Of a stretch of DNA of 64,000 nucleotides, positions 34,075 to 42,404 are shown one piece after another; the stretch's first letter is position 1; every line of letters begins with the position of its first letter. The DNA comes from CAVRQM01 sp965246915. Its GTDB lineage: Bacteria > Pseudomonadota > Alphaproteobacteria > Acetobacterales > Acetobacteraceae. The notes below the pieces were generated by a model. The model was given only the letters and a program-made list of their open reading frames with translations. It was not told the DNA's origin and did no database searches. Location: assembly GCA_965246915.1 (NCBI GenBank), contig CBDFGB010000016.1:106473-170472 (forward strand). Direction: 5' to 3'. The translations under genes were made by a program, and so were the position numbers.

Positions 34075-34788
34075 TCAGGTCTCCCCAGCCGCGAAGGCCC
34101 GCACCGTATCGCCCTCGCGCAACAGCAGCCTGCCGTCATCCGCCAACCCTGCAAAGACGCCGTGCCTGATCTCGTCGCCCAGACGCAAGCGGACCGGATT
34201 GCCGAGCGCCGGCCCCCTCGCGAGCCACGCCGCCCGCACGACGGCGAACGCTTCCGCCCGCCGGGCGTCCAGGCGCGCGAGCACGCCTCGCGCCAGGATC
34301 TCTGGCGGCGGCGCTGTGGGGCCAACGCAGGCTGTGGGTCGATCGGAGAGCATCGGCGCGGTGGCCAAATTCACCCCCATCCCGATGGTCAGCCAATCCA
34401 TGCGTCCGGCTCCGTCGTCGGCCGCCTCGACCAGCACGCCCGCGAGCTTGCCTTCGTCCAGCAGGATGTCGTTCGGCCACTTAAGGCGTAGGCGGCCCGG
34501 GGCAGGAAGCCACGGCGAAAGTGCGTCGGCGACCGCGACCGACGCGAGCAGCGCCCAACCCGGGGCTTCGGACATAGGTGCGACTGGGCGAAGCAGGACC
34601 GAAAGATACAGATTGCCCGGCGGTGACTCCCACCCCCGCCCGTGGCTGCCTCGGCCAGCGGTCTGCTGCATCGCCAGGATTGCCAGACCCTCGGGCTCGC
34701 CCGCCGCGGCAAGGCTCCGGCAGAGATCGGCGGTCGATGCCAGGGTCTCGTAAACTTGCAACCGCCAGACCGGCGGCGCGTGCGTCAC
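34075..34788 (-). CDS. birA: Biotin-[acetyl-CoA carboxylase] ligase, short form
   Basis: Attaches biotin to carrier proteins. The biotinyl-AMP site GRGSHGRGWESPPGNLYLS and the following KWPNDILLDEGKLAGVLVE are present. At 237 residues it lacks the N-terminal winged-helix of E. coli BirA, so it is a ligase without repressor function. The GTG at 34788 overlaps the nuoN stop (GTGA). Confidence 0.93.
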   Translation of the reverse strand: MTHAPPVWRLQVYETLASTADLCRSLAAAGEPEGLAILAMQQTAGRGSHGRGWESPPGNLYLSVLLRPVAPMSEAPGWALLASVAVADALSPWLPAPGRLRLKWPNDILLDEGKLAGVLVEAADDGAGRMDWLTIGMGVNLATAPMLSDRPTACVGPTAPPPEILARGVLARLDARRAEAFAVVRAAWLARGPALGNPVRLRLGDEIRHGVFAGLADDGRLLLREGDTVRAFAAGET

Positions 34789-36206
34789 CCGAACAGAACC
34801 CTCGCCGCGCGCTCGGCCGCATCCACAACTGGTGCCGGGAACAGCACGAAGAACGTCGTCACGGCCGCCGACGCGCCCAATACGAGGGACAGCGACATCG
34901 GACGCGCGTCGAATGCCTCCATCGGCTCATCGAAGAACATCACTTTGATGATCCGCAGATAATAGTACGCGCCAACCACGCTGGTCAGCACCCCGATGAC
35001 CGCCAGCGCCCACAAGCCGGACTGCACGGCCGCGACGAAGATGAAATACTTGCCCCAGAAGCCGGAGAACGGCGGGATACCCGCCATGCTGAACATGAAG
35101 ATCGCCAGCGCCAGGGCGAGTTTCAGATCGGTTCGCGCCAGGCCGGAAAGATCGGAAATCCGCTCCAGCATTCGGCCGCGCCGGCGCATGGCGATGATAC
35201 ATGCGAAGACGCCGGCGTTCATGAACACGTATGTCAACAGGTAGATCAGCACGCCACGAACACCGACCGGGGTCCCAGCGGCAAGCCCGATCAGCGCATA
35301 CCCCATGTGGCCGATCGACGAATACGCCATCAGCCGCTTGACGTTGTGCTGCCCGATTGCCGCCAGCGAACCCAGCAGCATCGAGGCGATGGAAACCAGC
35401 ACGATCAGTTGCTGCCACTGCCCCAGCATGTGGCCGAACGGCCCGATCATCACGCGTACCAGCAGCGCCATCGCGGCGACCTTCGGCGCGGTGCCCAAGA
35501 AGGCCGTCACCGGCGTCGGCGCGCCCTCATAGACGTCGGGTGTCCACATGTGGAAGGGCACCGCGGAGATCTTGAACGCGAGGCCGGCGACCACGAACAC
35601 GATGCCGACCACAAGCCCGAGCGACGCGCCGGCCGGATTGGTCAGCGCTTGCGCCAAGCGGTCGAACGAGACCGTGCCCGCGAACCCGTAAACGAGCGAG
35701 CTGCCATACAGCAGCAAACCCGACGCCAACGCGCCGAGGACAAAGTATTTCAGTCCCGCCTCGGCGGACCGCAATTGGTCGCGGGCGAAGGCGGCCAGCA
35801 CGTAAATCGCGAGCGACTGCAATTCGAGGCCGAGATACAATGTGATGAGATTGGTCGCGGACACCATCGTCATCATCCCGACCGTGCAAAGGCCGATCAG
35901 CACCGGGAATTCGAAACGGCGCAGCTCTTGATGCTCGCCGTACTCCAGGGAGACGATGATCCCCATTGCCGACCCGATCAGGATCAGCACCTTCGCGAAA
36001 AAGCTGAAACGGTCCGTCGTGAACTGACCCGCGAAACCGACCCCGTCCGCACCGCCGACCACCAGCACGCCGGTTACCAGCAGCGCGCCGACGACAAGCA
36101 TGCTGCACGTGAAATAGCTGTCGCGCTTCATCAGCACGCCGACGATCAGTACGGCCATGCACAGGCAGGCCAACACCAGTTCTGGGAGCGCTACGGTCCA
36201 GTTCAT
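34785..36206 (-). CDS. nuoN: NADH-quinone oxidoreductase subunit N
   Basis: Antiporter-like proton-pumping subunit of complex I, about 14 membrane helices. The proton-path helix contains AFKISAVPFHMWTPDVYEGAPTPVTAFL with the conserved Lys, and LMAYSSIGHMGYALIGLA follows. The start at 36206 overlaps nuoM (ATGA), giving 473 residues; an upstream in-frame start at 36323 lies inside nuoM. Confidence 0.96.
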   Translation of the reverse strand: MNWTVALPELVLACLCMAVLIVGVLMKRDSYFTCSMLVVGALLVTGVLVVGGADGVGFAGQFTTDRFSFFAKVLILIGSAMGIIVSLEYGEHQELRRFEFPVLIGLCTVGMMTMVSATNLITLYLGLELQSLAIYVLAAFARDQLRSAEAGLKYFVLGALASGLLLYGSSLVYGFAGTVSFDRLAQALTNPAGASLGLVVGIVFVVAGLAFKISAVPFHMWTPDVYEGAPTPVTAFLGTAPKVAAMALLVRVMIGPFGHMLGQWQQLIVLVSIASMLLGSLAAIGQHNVKRLMAYSSIGHMGYALIGLAAGTPVGVRGVLIYLLTYVFMNAGVFACIIAMRRRGRMLERISDLSGLARTDLKLALALAIFMFSMAGIPPFSGFWGKYFIFVAAVQSGLWALAVIGVLTSVVGAYYYLRIIKVMFFDEPMEAFDARPMSLSLVLGASAAVTTFFVLFPAPVVDAAERAARVLFG

Positions 36207-37723
36207 GGCGACAGTCCCGCGACCGTTCGTGTGACGGCGAGTGCCGTCTGGTGATGATCGACCATCGCACCAACGCTTGCCTCGAAGAACCCTGTGAAGC
36301 TGGACGGATAGATGCCCATCCACAGCGTCAGCAGCGCGAGCGGCACGAAGATCGCGATTTCGCGTGGCGAAAGATCGAGGATGCCGCGCAAATCCGCGCG
36401 CGTGATCGTGCCGAAGATGATGCGACGGTACAGGAACAGCGCGTAGGCCGCGCCAAGGATCATGCCCATCGCGCCGAACAGCGCCAGCCAGAAGCTGACC
36501 TTGAACGAGCCTAGGATCACCAAGAACTCGCCCACGAATCCGGCTGTGCCCGGCAGTCCGACACTTGCCATGGTGAACACCATGAACGTCAGCGCATAGG
36601 CCGGCATCCGGTCACCAAGCCCGCCGTAGCGCGCGATTTCACGGGTGTGCATGCGATCATACACGACGCCCACGCACAGGAACAACGCCGCCGAGACGAT
36701 GCCGTGGCTCAGCATCTGAAACAGCGCGCCGGAAATGCCCTGCGTGTTGAAAGTGAAGATCCCGATCGTCACCACGCCCATATGGGCGATGGAAGAGTAG
36801 GCGATCAGCTTCTTCATGTCGGTCTGCGCGAGCGCCACCAGCGACGCGTAGATCACGGCGACGACCGACAGCGCGTAGATCAGCGGCGCGAACTGTGCGG
36901 ACGCAACCGGCAGCATTGGCACCGAAAACCGCAGGAAACCATATGCCCCCATTTTTAGCAGGACCCCGGCCAGGATGACGGAACCGGCGGTCGGCGCCTC
37001 CACATGCGCGTCCGGCAGCCACGTATGAACTGGCCACATCGGCACCTTCACCGCGAACGAGGCAAGGAAGGCCAGGAACAGCCACGTCTGCATCGCCGGC
37101 GGAAAATTCGTGCGAAGCAGGGTCGGAATATCCGTCGAACCCGCGAAATACCACATAGCGAGAAGCGCCAGCAGCATGAGCACCGAGCCGGCCAGCGTGT
37201 AGAGGAAAAACTTCATTGAAGCGTAGACCCGTCGCGGGCCGCCCCAGACACCGATGATGAGATACATCGGCATCAACACGCCCTCGAAGAAGACGTAGAA
37301 GACAACGAAGTCCAGGGCGGCGAACATGCCGACCATCATCGTTTCCAATACCAAGAACGCGATCATATACTCGCGTACCCGGGAATGTACCGACTCCCAA
37401 CTCGCCAGAATGCAGATCGGCGTCAGCGCCGTCGACAGCAGCACGAACAACACGGAAATGCCGTCCACGCCCATCTTGTAAGTGATGCCGTATTCCGGCA
37501 GCCAAGCCTGCAGCTCGACAAACTGGAAGCCAGGGTCGGCGGGGTTGAAGTCTACCCAGAGAAGCAGCGAGAGCGCGAAGACGACCAGGCTGGTCCATAG
37601 CGCGGTCCAGCGGGCGTTGGACGCCACCGTCGCCTCGTCGCCACGCACGGTCATGAGGAACACCGCGCCGAGCAGCGGCAGGAACGTCAGCAGCGACAGG
37701 ATGGGAAATCCGGCGGCGTTCAT
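36203..37723 (-). CDS. nuoM: NADH-quinone oxidoreductase subunit M
   Basis: Antiporter-like subunit of complex I. The key helix reads FAVKVPMWPVHTWLPDAHVEAPTAGSVILAG, with the TM7 Lys and a membrane Glu earlier (FEGVLMPMYLIIG). LIAYSSIAHMGVV follows. Start ATG at 37723 gives 506 residues; an in-frame ATG at 37813 falls inside the inverted repeat upstream. Confidence 0.96.
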   Translation of the reverse strand: MNAAGFPILSLLTFLPLLGAVFLMTVRGDEATVASNARWTALWTSLVVFALSLLLWVDFNPADPGFQFVELQAWLPEYGITYKMGVDGISVLFVLLSTALTPICILASWESVHSRVREYMIAFLVLETMMVGMFAALDFVVFYVFFEGVLMPMYLIIGVWGGPRRVYASMKFFLYTLAGSVLMLLALLAMWYFAGSTDIPTLLRTNFPPAMQTWLFLAFLASFAVKVPMWPVHTWLPDAHVEAPTAGSVILAGVLLKMGAYGFLRFSVPMLPVASAQFAPLIYALSVVAVIYASLVALAQTDMKKLIAYSSIAHMGVVTIGIFTFNTQGISGALFQMLSHGIVSAALFLCVGVVYDRMHTREIARYGGLGDRMPAYALTFMVFTMASVGLPGTAGFVGEFLVILGSFKVSFWLALFGAMGMILGAAYALFLYRRIIFGTITRADLRGILDLSPREIAIFVPLALLTLWMGIYPSSFTGFFEASVGAMVDHHQTALAVTRTVAGLSP

Positions 37724-37776
37724 GCGTTTTGCGATCGAGCATTGTTGCCGGCTCCTGCGCCCGCCCCTCCCCATAC

Positions 37777-37843
37777 CGTCATGCCCGGGCTTGACCCGGG
37801 CATCCGTCGCCACGAGGTGCCCGGGTCAAGCCCGGGCATGACG
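37777..37843. repeat. Perfect 26-bp inverted repeat in the nuoL-nuoM spacer
   Basis: Arms at 37777-37802 and 37818-37843 are exact inverted copies (core CCCGGGCTTGACCCGGG inside each arm) around a 15-base loop. The same core occurs at 44484-44615. It occupies most of the 155-base gap between nuoL stop and nuoM start and would form a very stable hairpin in the nuo mRNA. Confidence 0.9.
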
Positions 37844-37878
37844 AAAAGGGAATGACCATGCGCGCTCATTCCGCCGCC

Positions 37879-39810
37879 CTAACTCAAAAACAGCAGGTAG
37901 ATACTCACCATGGCCACCAGTCCGATGAGCATGACGAACGCATACATCGCGATCGATCCGGTCTGGATCCGCACCGCCTGTGCCGAGGCCACAGCGGCCA
38001 GCGACGCAATGCCGTTCGGCATCCCATCAATGATCCTTGTGTCGCCGACCGTCCAAAGCCTACCGGCCAGCATCCGCGCGGGTGTCACAAAGATACGATC
38101 GTACAGCTCGTCGAAATACCACTTGTTGAGCACGAAGCGGTAGGCGGCGGGGAATATGCCGACCAACTTGCCGGGAATGCCAGGCTGGAACATGTAAAAC
38201 CAGTAGGCAACAGCGATCCCCAGCAGGCCGACGACGGTTGGCAGAAAATGGACCAGCACCGGCACGCCCTCGATACCCGCCAGAACCTCGTTGCCGGGGG
38301 CCACGCGGATCGAGTCGCCCCAAAATGCTTTCCAGTCATGGCCGATCAACTGGTCATGGAACACGAAGCCCGCGCAGAGCGCACCAATCGCGAGTACGAA
38401 CAACGGCCCGAGCATCACCGTCGGACTCTCGTGGACATGCTCCATCGTGTGCCGATCGGCGCGCGGCGCTCCGTGGAACGTCATGATGATCAGCCGCCAC
38501 GAATAGAACGAGGTCAGGCCCGCGGCGAGCAGCGTGCACCAGAACGCATACTGGCCAATGCCCGTCCCGGCCGCCCAGGTCGCCTCGATGATCGCGTCCT
38601 TGGAAAAATACCCGGCGAACGGAAAGATGCCGCACAGCGCGAGGCTGCCGCCCCAAAACATCGCGTAGGTGAACGGAATCTTCTTCCAGATGCCGCCCAT
38701 CTTGCGCATGTCCTGTTCGTCCGACATCGCGTGGATCACCGAGCCGGCCGACAGGAACAGCAGCGCCTTGAAGAACGCATGCGTCAGCAGGTGGAAGATC
38801 GAGGCCTGATAGGCGCCCACCCCGGCGGCGGCGAACATGTAGCCGAGCTGCGAGCATGTGGAATAGGCGATCACCCGCTTGATGTCGTTCTGCGCGCAGC
38901 CGATCGTCGCGGCGAATAGCGCGGTCGTGCCGCCGATGAACGCCACGAACGACAACGCGGTCGGCGCGAAATCGAACAGCGGCGACATCCGCGACACCAG
39001 GAACACGCCAGCCGTCACCATCGTTGCGGCATGGATCAGCGCGGAGACCGGCGTCGGCCCCTCCATGGCGTCGGGCAGCCAGACATGCAGGCCGATCTGC
39101 GCCGACTTGCCCATGGCACCGATGAACAACAGGAAACCGATGACCTCGTAGGTGTGGAACGTGGCGCCGAACAGATGGTAGGTGTCGCCGGCGTGCGCCT
39201 GGATGTTGGAAAAAATGTCGGCGAACTCGACCGAGCCGAAGGTCGCGAACACCAGCGCGATTCCGACCGCGAAGAACAAATCGCCGATCCTGTTGACGAT
39301 GAACGCCTTCATCGCCGCGTTATTGGCACTCGGCTTGTAATACCAGTAGCCGATCAGAAGGTAGCTGGCGAGGCCGACGCCCTCCCAGCCGAAGAACAAC
39401 TGCACGAGGTTGTCGGCGGTCACCAACATGAGCATCGCGAAGGTGAACAACGAGAGGTAGCTGAAAAACCGCCAGGAGCCGGTCTCGTGCATCATGTAGC
39501 CGACGCTGTAGATGTGGATCAGCGTCGCCACGAACGTCACCATCGCGACCATGACCGCCGACAACGTGTCGTAGTGCAGCGCCCACGCGACGTGGAAATC
39601 CCCCGCCTCGATCCAGCTTCCGAGCGAGACGACGCCCGTCGCCTCGCCCTGGTAGACCAGCGTCACGAACGCCGACACGCCGCAGACGGCGGCGATCACC
39701 ATGCAGGAAATGGTCAGAAGCTGCGCCGCGCGGTCGCCCATGCCGCGCCCGAACAGCAGCGCGATGACCGAGCCCAGCAGCGGCAGGAACACGGCCGTGG
39801 CGTAGAGCAT
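37879..39810 (-). CDS. nuoL: NADH-quinone oxidoreductase subunit L
   Basis: Largest antiporter-like subunit, with the lateral helix that clamps the membrane arm. It has LFFGWEGVGLASYLLIGYWY, GKSAQIGLHVWLPDAMEGPTPVSALIHAATMV and the proton-path KRVIAYSTCSQLGYM. The long C-terminal part has KWYFDELYD and a final helix. 643 residues. Four bases separate it from nuoK. Confidence 0.97.
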   Translation of the reverse strand: MLYATAVFLPLLGSVIALLFGRGMGDRAAQLLTISCMVIAAVCGVSAFVTLVYQGEATGVVSLGSWIEAGDFHVAWALHYDTLSAVMVAMVTFVATLIHIYSVGYMMHETGSWRFFSYLSLFTFAMLMLVTADNLVQLFFGWEGVGLASYLLIGYWYYKPSANNAAMKAFIVNRIGDLFFAVGIALVFATFGSVEFADIFSNIQAHAGDTYHLFGATFHTYEVIGFLLFIGAMGKSAQIGLHVWLPDAMEGPTPVSALIHAATMVTAGVFLVSRMSPLFDFAPTALSFVAFIGGTTALFAATIGCAQNDIKRVIAYSTCSQLGYMFAAAGVGAYQASIFHLLTHAFFKALLFLSAGSVIHAMSDEQDMRKMGGIWKKIPFTYAMFWGGSLALCGIFPFAGYFSKDAIIEATWAAGTGIGQYAFWCTLLAAGLTSFYSWRLIIMTFHGAPRADRHTMEHVHESPTVMLGPLFVLAIGALCAGFVFHDQLIGHDWKAFWGDSIRVAPGNEVLAGIEGVPVLVHFLPTVVGLLGIAVAYWFYMFQPGIPGKLVGIFPAAYRFVLNKWYFDELYDRIFVTPARMLAGRLWTVGDTRIIDGMPNGIASLAAVASAQAVRIQTGSIAMYAFVMLIGLVAMVSIYLLFLS

Positions 39811-39814
39811 CCGG

Positions 39815-40129
39815 TCAGCCCCTCATCAGATTGACGTCCTCGACCTCGATCGAGCCGCGGTTGCGGAAATAGATCACCACGATCGCCAGCCCGATCGCCG
39901 CCTCTGCGGCGGCCACCGTCAGCACGAACAGCGCGAAGACCTGGCCCACCAGATCGTCGAGCGAAGCGGAGAAGGCGACCAGGTTCACGTTGACGGCGAG
40001 TAGGATCAGCTCGATCGACATCAGGATGACGATGACGTTCTTGCGGTTGAGGAAGATGCCGAACACGCCAAGCACCAGCAGGATCGCACCGACCGTGAGA
40101 TAGTGGCCAAGGCCCACCGCCATCATCAT
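39815..40129 (-). CDS. nuoK: NADH-quinone oxidoreductase subunit K
   Basis: Three-helix proton-channel subunit with the two conserved membrane glutamates in SIELILLAVNVN and AAAEAAIGLAIVV. 104 residues, standard. The ATG overlaps the nuoJ stop (ATGA). Confidence 0.96.
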   Translation of the reverse strand: MMMAVGLGHYLTVGAILLVLGVFGIFLNRKNVIVILMSIELILLAVNVNLVAFSASLDDLVGQVFALFVLTVAAAEAAIGLAIVVIYFRNRGSIEVEDVNLMRG

Positions 40130-40833
40130 GGGTGATGCTCCACTCTCCCGGCATGCGCTTCGATGGCCGGGACCACCGGCTTGGCAGGCAGCGGACGCAG
40201 GATCTGGTCCGTCGCGACGCCGGCGCCGATCGCCACATCCATCATGACCAGCGTATCGGCGGGCGTGCGGGCGACCTGACGTGCGATGCTCTGCCGCCGC
40301 GACAACCGCGCGCCCCCTGCCGGCCGATCACGCAACGTCAGCACGATCGCCCCGATCATCGAGACCAGCAGGATCAGTCCCGCGCCCTGAAACAGCAGCA
40401 CGTAGTCCGTATAGATGATGCGCCCGAGTTGCGCGGTGTTGTGGACGCCAATCGTGTTGGGCGCGAGCCGCAATGCCGCATGATCGGGCGCAAATTTCCA
40501 GCCGCCCAGCACGATCGCCAGTTCGACCAGCAACACCACGCCGATCGTCGCCCCCACCGGCGCGTAGCGCTGGAAGCCCTCCCGCAGCTGGGAGAAATTG
40601 ATGTCGAGCATCATGACGACGAACAGGAACAGCACTGCGACTGCGCCGACATAGACGATGACCAGGATCATCGCCAGGAACTCCGCCCCCGCCAGCACGA
40701 ACAGGGCGGCCGCGTTGAAGAACGCGAGGATCAGGAACAGCACGGAATGGACCGGGTTGCGCGCGCTGACCACCATCGCCGCCGATGCCAGCAGGATGCC
40801 CGCGAAGACGTAGAAGGCGAGTGTCGCGATCAT
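40126..40833 (-). CDS. nuoJ: NADH-quinone oxidoreductase subunit J
   Basis: Five-helix membrane subunit. The conserved third helix reads LAMILVIVYVGAVAVLFLFVVMMLD, the pi-bulge helix involved in coupling. N-terminal helices with SARNPVHSVLFLILAFFNAA are typical. The last about 60 residues after GAIVLTLRDR are a hydrophilic extension longer than usual. 235 residues. Six bases after nuoI. Confidence 0.95.
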   Translation of the reverse strand: MIATLAFYVFAGILLASAAMVVSARNPVHSVLFLILAFFNAAALFVLAGAEFLAMILVIVYVGAVAVLFLFVVMMLDINFSQLREGFQRYAPVGATIGVVLLVELAIVLGGWKFAPDHAALRLAPNTIGVHNTAQLGRIIYTDYVLLFQGAGLILLVSMIGAIVLTLRDRPAGGARLSRRQSIARQVARTPADTLVMMDVAIGAGVATDQILRPLPAKPVVPAIEAHAGRVEHHP

Positions 40834-40839
40834 GTCGCC

Positions 40840-41334
40840 TCAACGATATGGCGCGTCGAGTTCGAGGCGCTTGGCCAACGCCGGCTCCCAGCGGTCGCCA
40901 TTGGCCAGGAGCTTGCCCTTGTCGTACATCAGTTCCTCGCGCGTCTCGGTCGCGAACTCGAAATTCGGCCCCTCGACGATCGCATCGACCGGACACGCCT
41001 CCTCGCAAAGGCCGCAGTAGATGCATTTCGTCATGTCGATGTCGTAGCGGGTGGTCCGCCGGCTGCCGTCCGGCCTCGCCTCCGCCTCGATCGTGATCGC
41101 CTGCGCCGGGCAGATCGCCTCGCACAGCTTGCAGGCAATGCAACGTTCTTCACCGTTCGGGTAGCGGCGCAGTGCGTGCTCGCCGCGAAAGCGCGGGCTG
41201 ATCGGGTTCTTCTCGTGCGGGTAATTCAGAGTGGCCTTCGGCTTGAACATGTAGCGCAACGTGAGCGCCATTCCGCCGAGCAGCTCGACCATCAGCATGC
41301 CGCGCGCGGTGCGGTCGAGGAACGCCATGGTCAT
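40840..41334 (-). CDS. nuoI: NADH-quinone oxidoreductase subunit I (2x[4Fe-4S])
   Basis: Ferredoxin-like subunit holding clusters N6a and N6b. The two motifs are CIACKLCEAICPAQAI and CIYCGLCEEACPVDAI. The N-terminal GLHGM-like amphipathic stretch is replaced by LLGGMALTLRYMFKPKATL, and RRYPNGEERCIAC is typical. 164 residues. Confidence 0.97.
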   Translation of the reverse strand: MTMAFLDRTARGMLMVELLGGMALTLRYMFKPKATLNYPHEKNPISPRFRGEHALRRYPNGEERCIACKLCEAICPAQAITIEAEARPDGSRRTTRYDIDMTKCIYCGLCEEACPVDAIVEGPNFEFATETREELMYDKGKLLANGDRWEPALAKRLELDAPYR

Positions 41335-41387
41335 CTCCTGTTCCGTTAGTCACGAGAACCGGCGGGCCATAGCCCGCAATCCAACTC

Positions 41388-42404
41388 TCATGCAACCCGA
41401 GGCAGCCATCCCATCGCCAGGAGAACACCCGCCGTCACGATCAGCCACGCGAGAGAGGCCGGCAGAAACACTTTCCAGCCGAGCCGCATCAGCTGGTCGT
41501 AGCGAAAGCGCGGGAACGTGCCGCGCACCCAGATGAACACGAACAGGCAAAGCATGACCTTGGCGACGAACCACAGCGGCCCCGGCACCCAGTTGAAGGG
41601 TGCCATGTCGAACGGGGGCAGCCAGCCGCCGAGGAACAAGATCGACGTCATCGCGGACATCAGAATCATGTTCGCGTATTCGCCGAGGAAGAACAGGCCG
41701 AACGACATCGAGCTGTATTCGACGAAGAATCCAGCCACGATCTCGCTCTCGCCCTCCGGCAAGTCGAACGGCGAGCGGTTGCATTCCGCCAGGCCCGAGA
41801 TGAAGAAGATCACGAACATCGGCAGCAGCGGGATCGCGAACCAGACGTGCCGCTGCGCCAGGACGATGTCATTGAGGTTCAGGCTGCCGACGCACAGCAG
41901 GACGGTTACGATGACGAAGCCCATCGAGACCTCGTAGCTGACCATCTGCGCGGCGGACCGCATCGCCCCCATGAATGCGTATTTCGAGTTGCTTGCCCAA
42001 CCGGCGATGATGATGCCATAGACGCCGAGGCTGCTGATTGCGAAGAGGTACAGGACGCCCACGTTGATGTCGGCGATACCCCAGCCGTCGTTCATGGGAA
42101 TGACCGCCCAGGCGATCATCGCCAGCATGAAGGTCAGCATCGGCGCGAACAGGAACAGGCCGCGGTTGGCGCCTGACGGGATGATGGTCTCCTTGTTGAC
42201 CATCTTGATGGCGTCCGCGAACGGCTGCAGCAGCCCGAACGGGCCGACCACGTTCGGACCTTTGCGAAGCTGGATCGCCGCCAGCACCTTGCGTTCCGCG
42301 TAGGTCAGATACGCGACGCCGATCAGCAGTGGCACCAGAAGCGCCAGCGTCTTGGCCAGCGTCAGGATCGCGATGCCGATCGGGTTGTCGAACCAGAACA
42401 TCAC
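41388..42404 (-). CDS. nuoH: NADH-quinone oxidoreductase subunit H
   Basis: Membrane subunit forming the quinone-binding chamber. The conserved loops are YAERKVLAAIQLRKGPNVVGPFGLLQPFADAIK (in two parts) and AECNRSPFDLPEGESEIVAGFFVEYS. The C-terminal WVRGTFPRFRYDQLM is standard. 338 residues. The start overlaps the nuoG stop (ATGA). Confidence 0.97.
   Translation of the reverse strand: MMFWFDNPIGIAILTLAKTLALLVPLLIGVAYLTYAERKVLAAIQLRKGPNVVGPFGLLQPFADAIKMVNKETIIPSGANRGLFLFAPMLTFMLAMIAWAVIPMNDGWGIADINVGVLYLFAISSLGVYGIIIAGWASNSKYAFMGAMRSAAQMVSYEVSMGFVIVTVLLCVGSLNLNDIVLAQRHVWFAIPLLPMFVIFFISGLAECNRSPFDLPEGESEIVAGFFVEYSSMSFGLFFLGEYANMILMSAMTSILFLGGWLPPFDMAPFNWVPGPLWFVAKVMLCLFVFIWVRGTFPRFRYDQLMRLGWKVFLPASLAWLIVTAGVLLAMGWLPRVA

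Noticed and set aside
34578..36254. 558-codon plus-strand frame opposite birA and nuoN
   Set aside because: His/Gln/Asp/Arg-rich shadow of hydrophobic membrane-protein codons.
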